Shown: in pieces, positions 17,568 through 25,590 of the stretch
How the letters are laid out: each line of letters opens with the position of its first letter
Position numbering within the stretch: position 1 is the stretch's first letter
Source: GCA-003244245 sp038276315
GTDB taxonomy: Bacteria > Actinomycetota > Actinomycetes > Mycobacteriales > Pseudonocardiaceae
Length of the DNA: 64,000 nucleotides
Assembly: GCA_038276315.1 (NCBI GenBank)
Contig: JBBPZY010000151.1
Location: forward strand, 16,890-80,889
Direction of reading: 5' to 3'
Notes under the pieces: generated by a model
Told to the model about the DNA's origin: nothing
Database searches by the model: none
Seen by the model: only the letters and a program-made list of their open reading frames with translations
Translations under genes and position numbers: made by a program

Positions 17568-19220
17568 TTAGTCGTTGAGCTGGTGGGGACGGCTGGACGC
17601 CTTTCGTCCCGCGCCGTTGGTGCTGCCGTTGGTGCTGACCCCGTTGCCGGTGGCGGCGTCGTGACGAGCTTTCTCCAGCGCCCTGGTCTGCTCCGCAGGA
17701 TCTGGACGGAATGTGGATCCAGGTACCGGAGCGCCAGCCGAACCCAGTTGGTTCATCCGCTTGGGCACCCGGGCGCCCTGGTACTCCAGCGGAAGGGGAT
17801 GGCCGTGCTCGTCCACTCCGCCGAGAGGCTGGTGAAGTTCAATGAACTCGCCGTGTGGCAGGCGCTTGATGATGCCCGTCTCAATACCGTGTTCCAGGAT
17901 CGACCGGTCGGCGCGCTGCAGACCGAGGCAGATCCGGTAGGTGACGTAATAGGCGATCGGTGGCAGCAACAGCAGGCCAATGCGGCCCGCCCAGGTGGTG
18001 GCGTTCAACGAGATGTCGAACGTGTACGCGATCACGTCGTTGCCGCCCGAGAGCAGTAGCACGAACATGAACGAGGCCGCCATCATGCCCAACCCCGTGC
18101 GTACCGGGACGTCCCGCGGTCGCTGCAGCAGGTTGTGCGAAGCGTTGTCCTTGGTGAGCTTGCGCTCAATCGTTGGGTACGCGAAGGCCAGGCCGAACAT
18201 GATGCCGGGGATCACCATCGTCGGCCAGAACGACGCTGGGATCATGTAGTTGCCGAGGTAGATCTCCCAGGCGGGCCAGAGCCGGGTGGAACCGTCGAGC
18301 CAACCGACATACCAGTCGGGCTGCGAGGCCGCTGACACCTGAGCAGGGTTATATGGGCCGAAGTTCCATATCGGGTTGATCTGGAACAGCCCCGCCAGGA
18401 GGCAGATCACACCGATGTTCGTCAACGCAAAGCCGCTGGCCTTCGTCGCGAAGACCGGCAGGATGCGGACGCCGACCACGTTGCGCTCGGTGCGCCCCGG
18501 ACCGGGGAACTGGGTGTGCTTCTGGTACCAGACAAGCCCGAGGTGCACGGCGATGAGCGCCAGTAGGATTCCCGGAATCAGCAGTACATGGACGATGAAG
18601 AACCGAGGAATGATCAAAGTACCGGGGAACTCGCCGCCGAAGATCGCCCACTGCAACCAGGTGCCGATCACTGGTGGCGACATGATGATCGACGAGATGA
18701 TCCGCAGCCCGGTTCCCGAAAGCAGGTCATCAGGCAGTGAGTACCCGGTGAGACCCTCGAGTCCGGCCAGGATGGCGATGGTGACGCCGATCGTCCAGTT
18801 CGTCTCACGCGGCTTGCGGAACGCGCCGGTGAAGAAGGTACGGAACATGTGGGCCACGATCGCGGCGACGAACAGCAACGCCGCCCAGTGGTGCACCTGG
18901 CGGATGAACAGCCCACCACGGACATCGAAGGATAGCTGCAGGGTCGACTCGAACGCCCGGGACATCTCGATCCCGCGGAGGTTCTGGTAGACGCCGTTGT
19001 ACGTGACATCTTCCATGGAGGGGTCGAAGAACAGCGTGAGGTATGTCCCGGACAGCAGCAGCACGATGAAGGTGTTCAGAGCGATCTCGCCGAGCATGAA
19101 CGACCAGTGCGTCGGGAAGACCTTGTTGACCTGCCGGCGCATGCCAGCGGCCAGGTGAAATCGCTGATCGAGCTCGTCGGCTGCCTTGCCGGCCTTGGTC
19201 GGTGTCGTCATCGCGCTCAT
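17568..19220 (-). CDS. qcrB: Cytochrome bc1 complex, cytochrome b subunit
   Basis: The quinol-oxidising subunit of the actinobacterial bc1-aa3 supercomplex. The N-terminal cytochrome b domain has the haem b ligands in RQVHHWAALLF and FFIVHVLLIPGILLALIAVH. The quinol-site PEWY motif appears as PDWYVGWLDG. The actinobacterial C-terminal extension (about 130 residues, ending in an Asn/Gly/Ser-rich cytoplasmic tail) is present. The length of 550 aa is typical. The start ATG overlaps the qcrA stop as ATGA. QcrB is the target of the Q203/telacebec class of inhibitors in mycobacteria. Confidence 0.97.
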   Translation of the reverse strand: MSAMTTPTKAGKAADELDQRFHLAAGMRRQVNKVFPTHWSFMLGEIALNTFIVLLLSGTYLTLFFDPSMEDVTYNGVYQNLRGIEMSRAFESTLQLSFDVRGGLFIRQVHHWAALLFVAAIVAHMFRTFFTGAFRKPRETNWTIGVTIAILAGLEGLTGYSLPDDLLSGTGLRIISSIIMSPPVIGTWLQWAIFGGEFPGTLIIPRFFIVHVLLIPGILLALIAVHLGLVWYQKHTQFPGPGRTERNVVGVRILPVFATKASGFALTNIGVICLLAGLFQINPIWNFGPYNPAQVSAASQPDWYVGWLDGSTRLWPAWEIYLGNYMIPASFWPTMVIPGIMFGLAFAYPTIERKLTKDNASHNLLQRPRDVPVRTGLGMMAASFMFVLLLSGGNDVIAYTFDISLNATTWAGRIGLLLLPPIAYYVTYRICLGLQRADRSILEHGIETGIIKRLPHGEFIELHQPLGGVDEHGHPLPLEYQGARVPKRMNQLGSAGAPVPGSTFRPDPAEQTRALEKARHDAATGNGVSTNGSTNGAGRKASSRPHQLND

Positions 19221-20359
19221 GACCTCCGCTCCCAGAACGCTGGTCCGACGGGCTCGATGAAGTCGCCCTTGGCGTAGAAGTAACCCTCATCGTTCACGGC
19301 GATGTGCAGCTGTGGCAAGGCCCTGGTGGCTGGACCGAAGATTGGCTTCGCGTATTCCAGCATGTCGAACTGCGACTGGTGGCATGGGCACAGCAACCGC
19401 GCGTCCTGACTTTCGTAGAGCGAAGCGGGGCAACCCAGGTGGGTGCAGATCTTCGAGTACGCGTAGAAGTCGCCGTAGTGGAAGTTGACCTGGCCCTTGC
19501 GTTGGATTACCTGCGTTGCCTGCTCGGGCCGCAACCGGATGAGCATCACGGGGCTGTCGGATGCTCGCAGCGCGTCGTGCGCCTGCTTTTCCGACCATGA
19601 TCGCTTGTACGGAAAGACCGTGGCGATGGAGCCGGCGGCGAGGTCTTCGGGGCGCGCCAGGGTGAGCTGTGCGGAGTCATAGCGTAGGAACACCGGCTCA
19701 CCGTTGTAAGAGGCCCAGGGCGTGACCCACAGCGCGGCGCGACCCCCACCCTTCCACGGGTTGCTCACCAGACCACCCAGCGCGAAGACCCCCACTCCGA
19801 TACCGAAAACTCCGCCACCGAGCGCGGCCGCTCGTTTGATCATGGATCGCCGACCGATGTGGCTGCTGGCGGCAGAGTCGGCCAGGATCGCGCTCGCGGT
19901 CAGCCGATCGACTTCTGCGGAGCCACCGATGTGGCGCTCCTGCACCGCGGTCTCGTGCGGTAGCAGATCTTTCGCGTAGGCGATCGTCCCGGCGCCGATG
20001 GCGAATACGGTTAGCCCGAAAAGCACTCCGATGATCGGCGTGTAGAGCTGATAGAGCAGGTGCCGGTTGCCGGGGCTTCCGGGCGGGGCGTACTCGAAGG
20101 GAAAGAACAGGTAGGCCGCCAGGAAACCCAACCCGGCCAACGCAGCGATGAGAAACCACCGCGCGACCTTGCGTTCGGTGCGCTTCTCCGCACGGGTTCC
20201 CGGCACCGGGAAGGGATCGTCCCGGTGCTCTATGGTCACCCCGTCCAGCGCCGAGCCCAGCCGAACCAGCTCTTCGTGGCTCGCCGTCGACAGGTCGGCA
20301 TCGCTCGGGGGTCTTTGCTGCCCAGTTGACCCTCCGGTAGTGCCTCCGTGGCCGCTCAT
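19217..20359 (-). CDS. qcrA: Cytochrome bc1 complex, Rieske iron-sulfur subunit
   Basis: Carries the 2Fe-2S cluster that takes electrons from quinol. The cluster motifs are CTHLGC and CPCHQSQF, near the C-terminus. The actinobacterial form has three membrane segments: two hydrophobic spans around WFLIAALAGLGFLAAYLFFP and LYTPIIGVLFGLTVFAIGAG, and one after the SHIGRRSMIKRAA sequence, which resembles a Tat-type twin-arginine signal. The ATG at 20357-20359 overlaps the qcrC stop as ATGA and gives 380 aa; a start six codons earlier (20377) is less likely. It is translationally coupled to qcrC and qcrB. Confidence 0.96.
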   Translation of the reverse strand: MSGHGGTTGGSTGQQRPPSDADLSTASHEELVRLGSALDGVTIEHRDDPFPVPGTRAEKRTERKVARWFLIAALAGLGFLAAYLFFPFEYAPPGSPGNRHLLYQLYTPIIGVLFGLTVFAIGAGTIAYAKDLLPHETAVQERHIGGSAEVDRLTASAILADSAASSHIGRRSMIKRAAALGGGVFGIGVGVFALGGLVSNPWKGGGRAALWVTPWASYNGEPVFLRYDSAQLTLARPEDLAAGSIATVFPYKRSWSEKQAHDALRASDSPVMLIRLRPEQATQVIQRKGQVNFHYGDFYAYSKICTHLGCPASLYESQDARLLCPCHQSQFDMLEYAKPIFGPATRALPQLHIAVNDEGYFYAKGDFIEPVGPAFWERRS

Positions 20360-21213
20360 GCCTTCGATCCGATCCACAGTGTCACGCCGACCAGCGCCGA
20401 GATACCGATGATCCAGGAGACCAGACCCTCCGGCACCGGCCCGAAGCCACCGAGGGGGTAGCCACCGGGGTTGTTAGGGTCAGCGCTGATCGAGCGCACG
20501 TAGGCGATGAGGTCTCGCTTGTCCTGCAGAGTCAGCTGCCGGTCGGAGAACCTGGGCATGCTCTGCGGTCCGCTGATCATCGCGCTGTAGACCTGCTGGG
20601 GATCCACGTTCTTAATCGCGGGCGCGTACTTGCCGGAGGACAGCGCGATCCCGCGCCCGGTGAAGTTGTGGCAGGACGCGCAGTTGAGCCGGAAGAGATC
20701 ACCACCGTGAGCCGGGTCACCGCCGGCAAGGGTGCCCTTCGACGGGACCATCGGACCGCCACCGTTGGCCTGCACGAAGGCGCCCAACGCGTCGATCTGC
20801 TGGGGGGTGAACCTGACCGGCTTCTGGGCGATTTGCGCCTCCTGCCGGCTCGCCGGCATCCGCCCGGTGGAAACTTGGAAGTAAACCGCAGCCTCGCCAA
20901 CGCCTATCAGGCTTGGGCCACGAGCATTCACCCCCTGCAGGTTAGTGCCGTGGCAGCTGATGCAGGCGTTGTTGTAGAGCTGCTCACCCTGGCGCACCAG
21001 CGCCGGATCCGCCTGGGCGCGCGCGGTCTGAGGCTGCGGAGCGAACACCGCATACAGGGCGCCGGCAGACAGCAGCGCCACAGCGAGTGCGAGCATCGCC
21101 GACAACCTCCGACGCAAGCGGCTACGTCCCCCCCGCTGCACTCCTTGACCCGATGCCCTCGGTGGGTTCGATCCAGTGGGGCCCGATCGGCCGTCGGGTG
21201 TGTCGCTGCTCAT
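20356..21213 (-). CDS. qcrC: Cytochrome bc1 complex, di-haem cytochrome c subunit
   Basis: Di-haem cytochrome cc that passes electrons directly to CuA of CtaC in the supercomplex, so that no soluble cytochrome c is needed. An N-terminal membrane segment (LALAVALLSAGALYAVF) is followed by two haem sites, CISCH (84-88) and CASCH (178-182), and a C-terminal anchor around GLVSWIIGISALVGVTLWIG. The length of 285 aa is typical. It lies 86 bp after ctaE on the same strand and overlaps qcrA by four bases, so ctaE-qcrC-qcrA-qcrB forms the usual operon. Confidence 0.97.
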   Translation of the reverse strand: MSSDTPDGRSGPTGSNPPRASGQGVQRGGRSRLRRRLSAMLALAVALLSAGALYAVFAPQPQTARAQADPALVRQGEQLYNNACISCHGTNLQGVNARGPSLIGVGEAAVYFQVSTGRMPASRQEAQIAQKPVRFTPQQIDALGAFVQANGGGPMVPSKGTLAGGDPAHGGDLFRLNCASCHNFTGRGIALSSGKYAPAIKNVDPQQVYSAMISGPQSMPRFSDRQLTLQDKRDLIAYVRSISADPNNPGGYPLGGFGPVPEGLVSWIIGISALVGVTLWIGSKA

Positions 21214-21299
21214 CGGTCTCCGCTACCCCTGCTGTCTCGTTCCGGTTCGGTGCGCTAGCCGGGTCGGGGCCTTCCTCAGCGGGCCTCCTCGCTCCGGTA

Positions 21300-21938
21300 T
21301 CAGGGCAAGATATAGATGACGGCGAACAACCCGATCCAGACCACGTCGACGAAGTGCCAGTAGTACGAGACAACGATCGCAGAAGTGGCCTGTGCCGGGG
21401 TGAATTTGCTCAGCTTCGTCCGGACGATCAGGAAGATGAACGCGATCAGACCGCCGGTCACATGCAAGGCGTGAAATCCGGTGAGCAGGTAGAACACAGT
21501 CCCGAAGGCCCCCGACGGGATGGTGATGCCCTCACCGATCATCGTGCGGTACTCGTTCGCGGCCCCGACGACGAAGAACAGGCCCATGGCGAATGTGATC
21601 GAGTACCACAGCCGAAGCCCGAAGACATCGCCCTGCTCCGCCTTGAAGACTCCCCACTGACAGGTGAACGATGAGGCGACCAGTACGATCGTGATCACCA
21701 GCGCATAGGGTACGTCGAGGTGGATCGGCTCCCCGGTGGATGCCAGGATCGGCGGCCACGGGCCGTCATGCTGTGCCTTCACCGTGAAGAACATCGCGAA
21801 CAGACCGGCGAAGAACATCAGCTCGCTGGACAGCCAGACGATCGTGCCCACGCTGACCATGTTGGGCCGGTTCAGCGAGTGCACCCGTTGGCTGATGGAG
21901 GGCGCAGCCAGGCTGGACGAGGGGGTCACGCCAAGCAT
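21300..21938 (-). CDS. ctaE: Cytochrome c oxidase subunit III
   Basis: Five- to seven-helix membrane subunit of the aa3 oxidase. The N-terminal motif HSLNRPNMVSVGTIVWLSSELMFF is split across the first helix, with Glu in the helix as in the family. Later helices carry NEYRTMI, GFHALHVTGG and YYWHFVDVVWI. It has 212 aa from the ATG at 21938; an in-frame GTG at 21929 is an equally possible start, since no clear ribosome site precedes either. It heads the ctaE-qcrCAB operon and is divergent from the receiver-like gene across 260 bp. Confidence 0.95.
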   Translation of the reverse strand: MLGVTPSSSLAAPSISQRVHSLNRPNMVSVGTIVWLSSELMFFAGLFAMFFTVKAQHDGPWPPILASTGEPIHLDVPYALVITIVLVASSFTCQWGVFKAEQGDVFGLRLWYSITFAMGLFFVVGAANEYRTMIGEGITIPSGAFGTVFYLLTGFHALHVTGGLIAFIFLIVRTKLSKFTPAQATSAIVVSYYWHFVDVVWIGLFAVIYILP

Positions 21939-22198
21939 TATGACGAACGGTCTCGGCCTCGACGGGACCGGGGCCGACGGATGCCGCGAAGAGTGAGGAG
22001 GCTAACGCAATTCCTGCTCGAACAGCGGTATGCGAGGGCACATAGTGACACACAGAGTCACGCCAAGCGAGCCGGCCGTTGCGTACGACATCGCCCGTAT
22101 ACCATTGGACTGCCATCCGACCCGCTGATGCCGCGTGGTGCATCCCGCTACCCGCGGGCCGGCCGGGGACACCCGACACCGAGGACCTCGATCATTTC

Positions 22199-22615
22199 AT
22201 GAATCCCCCGAGCGACACCGCCACCATCCTGGTCTTCAGTCACCGGTCAGAGGTGCGCGAGGCCATCATCAACGCTGTTGGGCGGCGCCCTGCAGCGGAC
22301 GTCGGCCGGGTGAGCTATGTCGAGGCCGCGACGATCGCTGAGGTGCTGACCGAGGTCGACGCGGGTCGCGTGGATCTGGCGATCCTCGACGGTGAGGCGC
22401 AACCGACCGGGGGGATGGGCCTTTCCCGCCAGCTCAAGAACGAGATCGCGCAGTGTCCGCCGGTGATCATCGCCGTGCGGCGCAGGGACGACCGTTGGTT
22501 GGCAGTGTGGTCGCAGGCCGACGCGGTGATCGTCCATCCACTGGATCCGTTGACCGCAGCTGAGACCGTGGCCGAGGTGCTTCGCACGCGCCGACCGCAG
22601 GCAGCGAACGGCTGA
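22199..22615 (+). CDS. Response-regulator receiver-like protein (stand-alone)
   Basis: A 138-aa single-domain protein with receiver-like layout: TILVFSHRSEVREAI at strand 1, VDLAILDGEA at strand 3, and PPVIIAVRRRDD at strand 4. The normal phospho-acceptor Asp position reads LAILDGE, so an Asp is present. The acidic pocket after strand 1 (usually DD) is SHR, and the strand 5 lysine is not obvious, so classical phosphorylation is doubtful. Similar proteins precede trpD in other actinobacteria. The ATG at 22199 starts at the domain boundary; the frame is open further upstream without family character. It is 11 bp from trpD. Confidence 0.8.
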   Translation: MNPPSDTATILVFSHRSEVREAIINAVGRRPAADVGRVSYVEAATIAEVLTEVDAGRVDLAILDGEAQPTGGMGLSRQLKNEIAQCPPVIIAVRRRDDRWLAVWSQADAVIVHPLDPLTAAETVAEVLRTRRPQAANG

Positions 22616-22626
22616 GGCCGCGCAGC

Positions 22627-23688
22627 ATGGTGGCGCCGACCCGTTCCCGCAGCTGGCCAGGGCTGCTCGGCCAGCTGATCGCCGGCACAGATCTGGATAC
22701 CCACGATGCCACGTGGGCAATGGACGAAGTGATGTCAGGTCTGGCCACGCCGGCGCAGTTGGCCGCGTTCGTGGTGGCGCTGCGAATCAAGGGAGAGACT
22801 CCGGCGGAGATCGCCGGTCTGGCCGACGGCATGCTGTCGCACGCGTGCCGGGTACACGTCGCACAGCGGGCAGTCGACGTGGTCGGCACCGGTGGCGACC
22901 AAGCACAGACGGTGAACATCTCCACTATGGCCGCGCTGGTGACAGCCGCTGCCGGTGCACCGGTGATCAAGCACGGCAACCGCGCGGCGTCGTCGCAGTG
23001 CGGCGCTGCCGACGTGCTCGAGGCGCTCGGCGTGGCGATCGATCTAGGACCGCATCAGGTAGCACGGTGCGTCGCCGAGGCGGGGATCGGATTTTGCTTC
23101 GCACCGCTTTATCACCCCGCGTTGCGGCACGCAGCCGCGGTGCGACGGGAAATCGGGGTCCCGACGGCCTTCAACTTTCTCGGTCCACTTGTCAATCCTG
23201 CGCAGCCGGGTGCTGCTCTCGTGGGCTGCGCGAATCTTCGGATGGCGCCAGTGATGGCCCAGGTACTCGCCGATCGTGGCGTAAGCGCCCTGGTAGTCCG
23301 TGGCGACGATGGGCTCGACGAGATCACCACCACGACTACTACTTCGGTGTGGGTGGTCGACGGCGGCACGGTGCGGCGTGATCAGCTGGAGCCGGCTGCG
23401 CTGGGCGTGCCGGTGGCCGGCGGCGAGGAGCTGCGCGGTGGGGATGCAGCGGCCAATGCCGATGCAGTGCGGCGCCTGCTGGCAGGCGGTCCCGGGCCGA
23501 TACGAGACGCCGTGCTCCTCAACGCCGGCGCGGCGCTTGTCGCGCACCGGGGTTCGACCAGTGACCTGGTCGCCGATGTCCGCGAGATGGTCCAGCGCGC
23601 CGCCGAGGCCATTGACTCTGGCGCTGCGGCCGCGCTTTTGAAGCGCTGGACGAGGCTAACCGCCGAGCTGTCCGCCGGTGGTCGCTAA
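22627..23688 (+). CDS. trpD: Anthranilate phosphoribosyltransferase
   Basis: Second step of tryptophan synthesis: adds phosphoribose from PRPP to anthranilate. The PRPP-binding DVVGTGGDQAQTVNIST and KHGNRAASS motifs are present, as are the FCFAPLYHPA and FNFLGPLVNP blocks. The length of 353 aa is normal. The start 11 bp after the receiver-like gene suggests co-transcription. No trp operon partner is nearby, and I see no Trp-rich leader peptide. Confidence 0.96.
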   Translation: MVAPTRSRSWPGLLGQLIAGTDLDTHDATWAMDEVMSGLATPAQLAAFVVALRIKGETPAEIAGLADGMLSHACRVHVAQRAVDVVGTGGDQAQTVNISTMAALVTAAAGAPVIKHGNRAASSQCGAADVLEALGVAIDLGPHQVARCVAEAGIGFCFAPLYHPALRHAAAVRREIGVPTAFNFLGPLVNPAQPGAALVGCANLRMAPVMAQVLADRGVSALVVRGDDGLDEITTTTTTSVWVVDGGTVRRDQLEPAALGVPVAGGEELRGGDAAANADAVRRLLAGGPGPIRDAVLLNAGAALVAHRGSTSDLVADVREMVQRAAEAIDSGAAAALLKRWTRLTAELSAGGR

Positions 23689-23770
23689 CCCGGTCGGCGG
23701 TACTTGAAGGGCTACCAACTTTGGACGGCGACCGGTGCGCTGTCACGGACCGTACCGGGGATCCCGGAAA

Positions 23771-23789
23771 GTATAACGGAGAGTAACTG
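23771..23789 (+). promoter_or_regulatory. Possible MtrA-like direct repeat upstream of the first NlpC/P60 gene
   Basis: GTATAACGGAGAGTAACTG contains two TAAC half-sites 10 bp apart, about 160-180 bp before the GTG start. MtrA, the cell-wall response regulator of actinobacteria, binds paired GTAAC/GTGAC-type half-sites near genes for peptidoglycan hydrolases. The match is short and the spacing is not exact, so this is a weak prediction. Confidence 0.25.
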
Positions 23790-23949
23790 ACATCGGGAAA
23801 ACCGCACGCCTGGGCGGCTTAGTGACGTCATTGGAGTGAAGATCCGCGCCGATGCGTCCTGAGAACCGTTAGGTGGCATGCGGGGGGACTTCTCCCGTTT
23901 GCAGTCACGCCGCCGGACCTTGATGGTCCGAGACAGGAGATGGCCGCGG

Positions 23950-24993
23950 GTGGTGTCTCATCGTCGGAACCGCGTGCTTCGTAGCGTGGCGGCTGCCGTG
24001 GCCTTCGCTGCCGTGCTGAGCATGCCACCAGCACTCGCGGCTGCTGATCCAGGCCCTGGCCCCGCGCCCGAGCCTGGCGGGACCGTTGCTCAGGTTCGAG
24101 CGTTGAGCCGACAGGCCGAAGTGATCACCGAGCAGTGGAAGCTGGCCACCGACCGGCTGGATGCCCGTCGGGCCGATGCGGACCGAGCGCATAGCGACGC
24201 AGCGAGCGCCACGGCTATCGCCGATCAAGTCCGCGCGGCTCAGAGTTCATTCCGTGCGCAAGTGGATCGGCTGACCAGCGCCAGCTTTGAGGGTGTTCGA
24301 GTCAGCAGCCTGACCGCGATGCTGATCAGTGACTCGCCCCAACAGTTCATCGACCAGATGTCCGCCTTGGACGTGCTGGCGGCGAGTAACAGGGCAGCGA
24401 TGGACAAGCTCGCAGCCGCCGTTTCCCGCATCGAGCAGGCCAAGCTCGCTGCCACCGACGCCGAGACACGTGCGGCCGTCGCCGAACTCGACGCTGCGCG
24501 GATAGCTGGTGACGTAGCCCAGGCTCGGCTTGAAATGGGCCGCCAGATCAATCTGGTGCAGGAACGCCTCGGCAAGCTCACCTCGGAGGAGTTCTCCCAC
24601 TACGCCTCCGAAGGGTTCACCGACTATCCGATCGACATAGCCGGTGACACCATCGGGATCAGAGCCCTTCGGGCTGCCTTAACCAGGCAAGGAGCACCGT
24701 ATATCTGGGGCGCGGAGGGGCCGACCACTTTCGATTGTTCAGGTCTGGTGATGTGGGCCTACCGTCAGGTCGGGGTCAGCCTGCCGCGGGTAGCCTACGA
24801 CCAATCCAGAGTAGGCACCCCGGTGGTCTCCGGCCTGCTACCAGGAGACCTCATCGCGCTGTACTCGCCGGTAAGCCACATCGGCATTTACGTAGGCAAC
24901 GGGCTCTACCTCAATGCGCCGCAGAGCGGCGATGTGGTCAAAGTCTCCCGAGTCCCATGGCGGGACGTCACGGCAGTCCGCAGGATTGGTTGA
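23950..24993 (+). CDS. Secreted NlpC/P60 peptidoglycan endopeptidase, first paralogue
   Basis: Predicted D-iso-glutamyl-meso-DAP endopeptidase acting outside the membrane. A basic start and hydrophobic stretch (VLRSVAAAVAFAAVLSMPPALAAA) form a signal peptide. Residues ~45-215 are a long Ala/Arg/Asp-rich coiled coil. The C-terminal NlpC/P60 domain (~235-347) has the catalytic C263 in FDCSGLVMW and H310 in SHIGIYV; the third polar residue is probably N322 in LYLNAP. It resembles M. tuberculosis Rv2190c (RipC-like). I chose the GTG at 23950 by comparison with its paralogue, whose AGGAGAT-GCCGCG leader is nearly identical. The GTG at 23953 is equally possible. Confidence 0.92.
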   Translation: MVSHRRNRVLRSVAAAVAFAAVLSMPPALAAADPGPGPAPEPGGTVAQVRALSRQAEVITEQWKLATDRLDARRADADRAHSDAASATAIADQVRAAQSSFRAQVDRLTSASFEGVRVSSLTAMLISDSPQQFIDQMSALDVLAASNRAAMDKLAAAVSRIEQAKLAATDAETRAAVAELDAARIAGDVAQARLEMGRQINLVQERLGKLTSEEFSHYASEGFTDYPIDIAGDTIGIRALRAALTRQGAPYIWGAEGPTTFDCSGLVMWAYRQVGVSLPRVAYDQSRVGTPVVSGLLPGDLIALYSPVSHIGIYVGNGLYLNAPQSGDVVKVSRVPWRDVTAVRRIG

Positions 24994-25119
24994 TGCCACC
25001 GTCCGGGCATCGGGATAAGTGGCGTAACCGGTCCGTCACCGACGTTGCGTCACCCGGCATTGTCAGGGTCGCCGTCTACCGTCCGTAGTGACTAGATCAC
25101 AACAGAGACGGAGCCCGAC

Positions 25120-25404
25120 ATGATCGTAGATTGCGACCGGTGCGTGGTGCGCGGCGTTGCCTGCCAGGACTGCGTCATCACCGTGCTGCTCGGAGCCCCC
25201 CCGAGCGGCGTGGAGCTGGATGGCACTGAGCAGCTAGCCCTGGACACCTTGGCCGAGGCTGGCATGGTGCCGCATTTGCAGCTGGTGGATCGGGATGGAG
25301 ATGGCCAAACGACGGGGAGGGATACCTGCGTTCGGGATCACCTGCGCGATGGCGGTGAGCGGTCCGCAACTGACGGTGAACGGTCCCGACGTCACGTCGG
25401 CTGA
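25120..25404 (+). CDS. Small conserved protein with paired CxxC motifs
   Basis: A 94-aa protein whose N-terminus reads MIVDCDRCVVRGVACQDC, with C5, C8, C15 and C18 forming two CxxC pairs suited to a zinc or Fe-S site. VITVLLGAPP and an acidic helix LDGTEQLALDTLAEAGMV follow. This core is conserved in actinobacteria next to NlpC/P60 and pimB' genes. The last ~35 residues (after LQLVDRD) are Arg/Gly/Asp-rich and unlike the usual short ending, perhaps from a lost stop codon. Function unknown. It lies between the two hydrolase paralogues, so a role linked to the cell wall is only a guess by position. Confidence 0.8.
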   Translation: MIVDCDRCVVRGVACQDCVITVLLGAPPSGVELDGTEQLALDTLAEAGMVPHLQLVDRDGDGQTTGRDTCVRDHLRDGGERSATDGERSRRHVG

Positions 25405-25487
25405 TCGGCCTAGCCGAACTCCGCGCCGGTCACGGTGACGCCCATCGTGCCCAGCGGCCTGTCTGCCCCATACCTTGGTCGCCGGTA

Positions 25488-25505
25488 GTGACAAAGTTGG
25501 TGACC
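25488..25505 (+). promoter_or_regulatory. Possible MtrA-like direct repeat upstream of the second NlpC/P60 gene
   Basis: GTGACAAAGTTGGTGACC has two GTGAC half-sites 12 bp apart, about 85-100 bp before the GTG start. It is the counterpart of the repeat at 23771-23789, though at a different distance from the gene. Weak evidence on its own; the interest lies in both paralogues having one. Confidence 0.25.
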
Positions 25506-25590
25506 TTTCGTAATCTTCCCGAGACTTGCGGTAGGTGCCGTCCGATCTGGATGGCACGGTAGGCGGTCTAAGAGAGGAGATAGCCGCGAC

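Noticed and set aside
23689..23949. A ydaO-type (c-di-AMP) riboswitch before the first NlpC/P60 gene
   Set aside because: Such riboswitches often precede hydrolase genes, and CTAACCCGG-like and GGCGG pieces occur here, but they fall at the trpD end and the rest of the aptamer core is missing.
25405..25590. A ydaO-type riboswitch before the second NlpC/P60 gene
   Set aside because: CGGTAGGCGG followed by AGAGAGGAG resembles the 3' end of that aptamer, but I cannot find the 5' strands such as GGGTGAATC.
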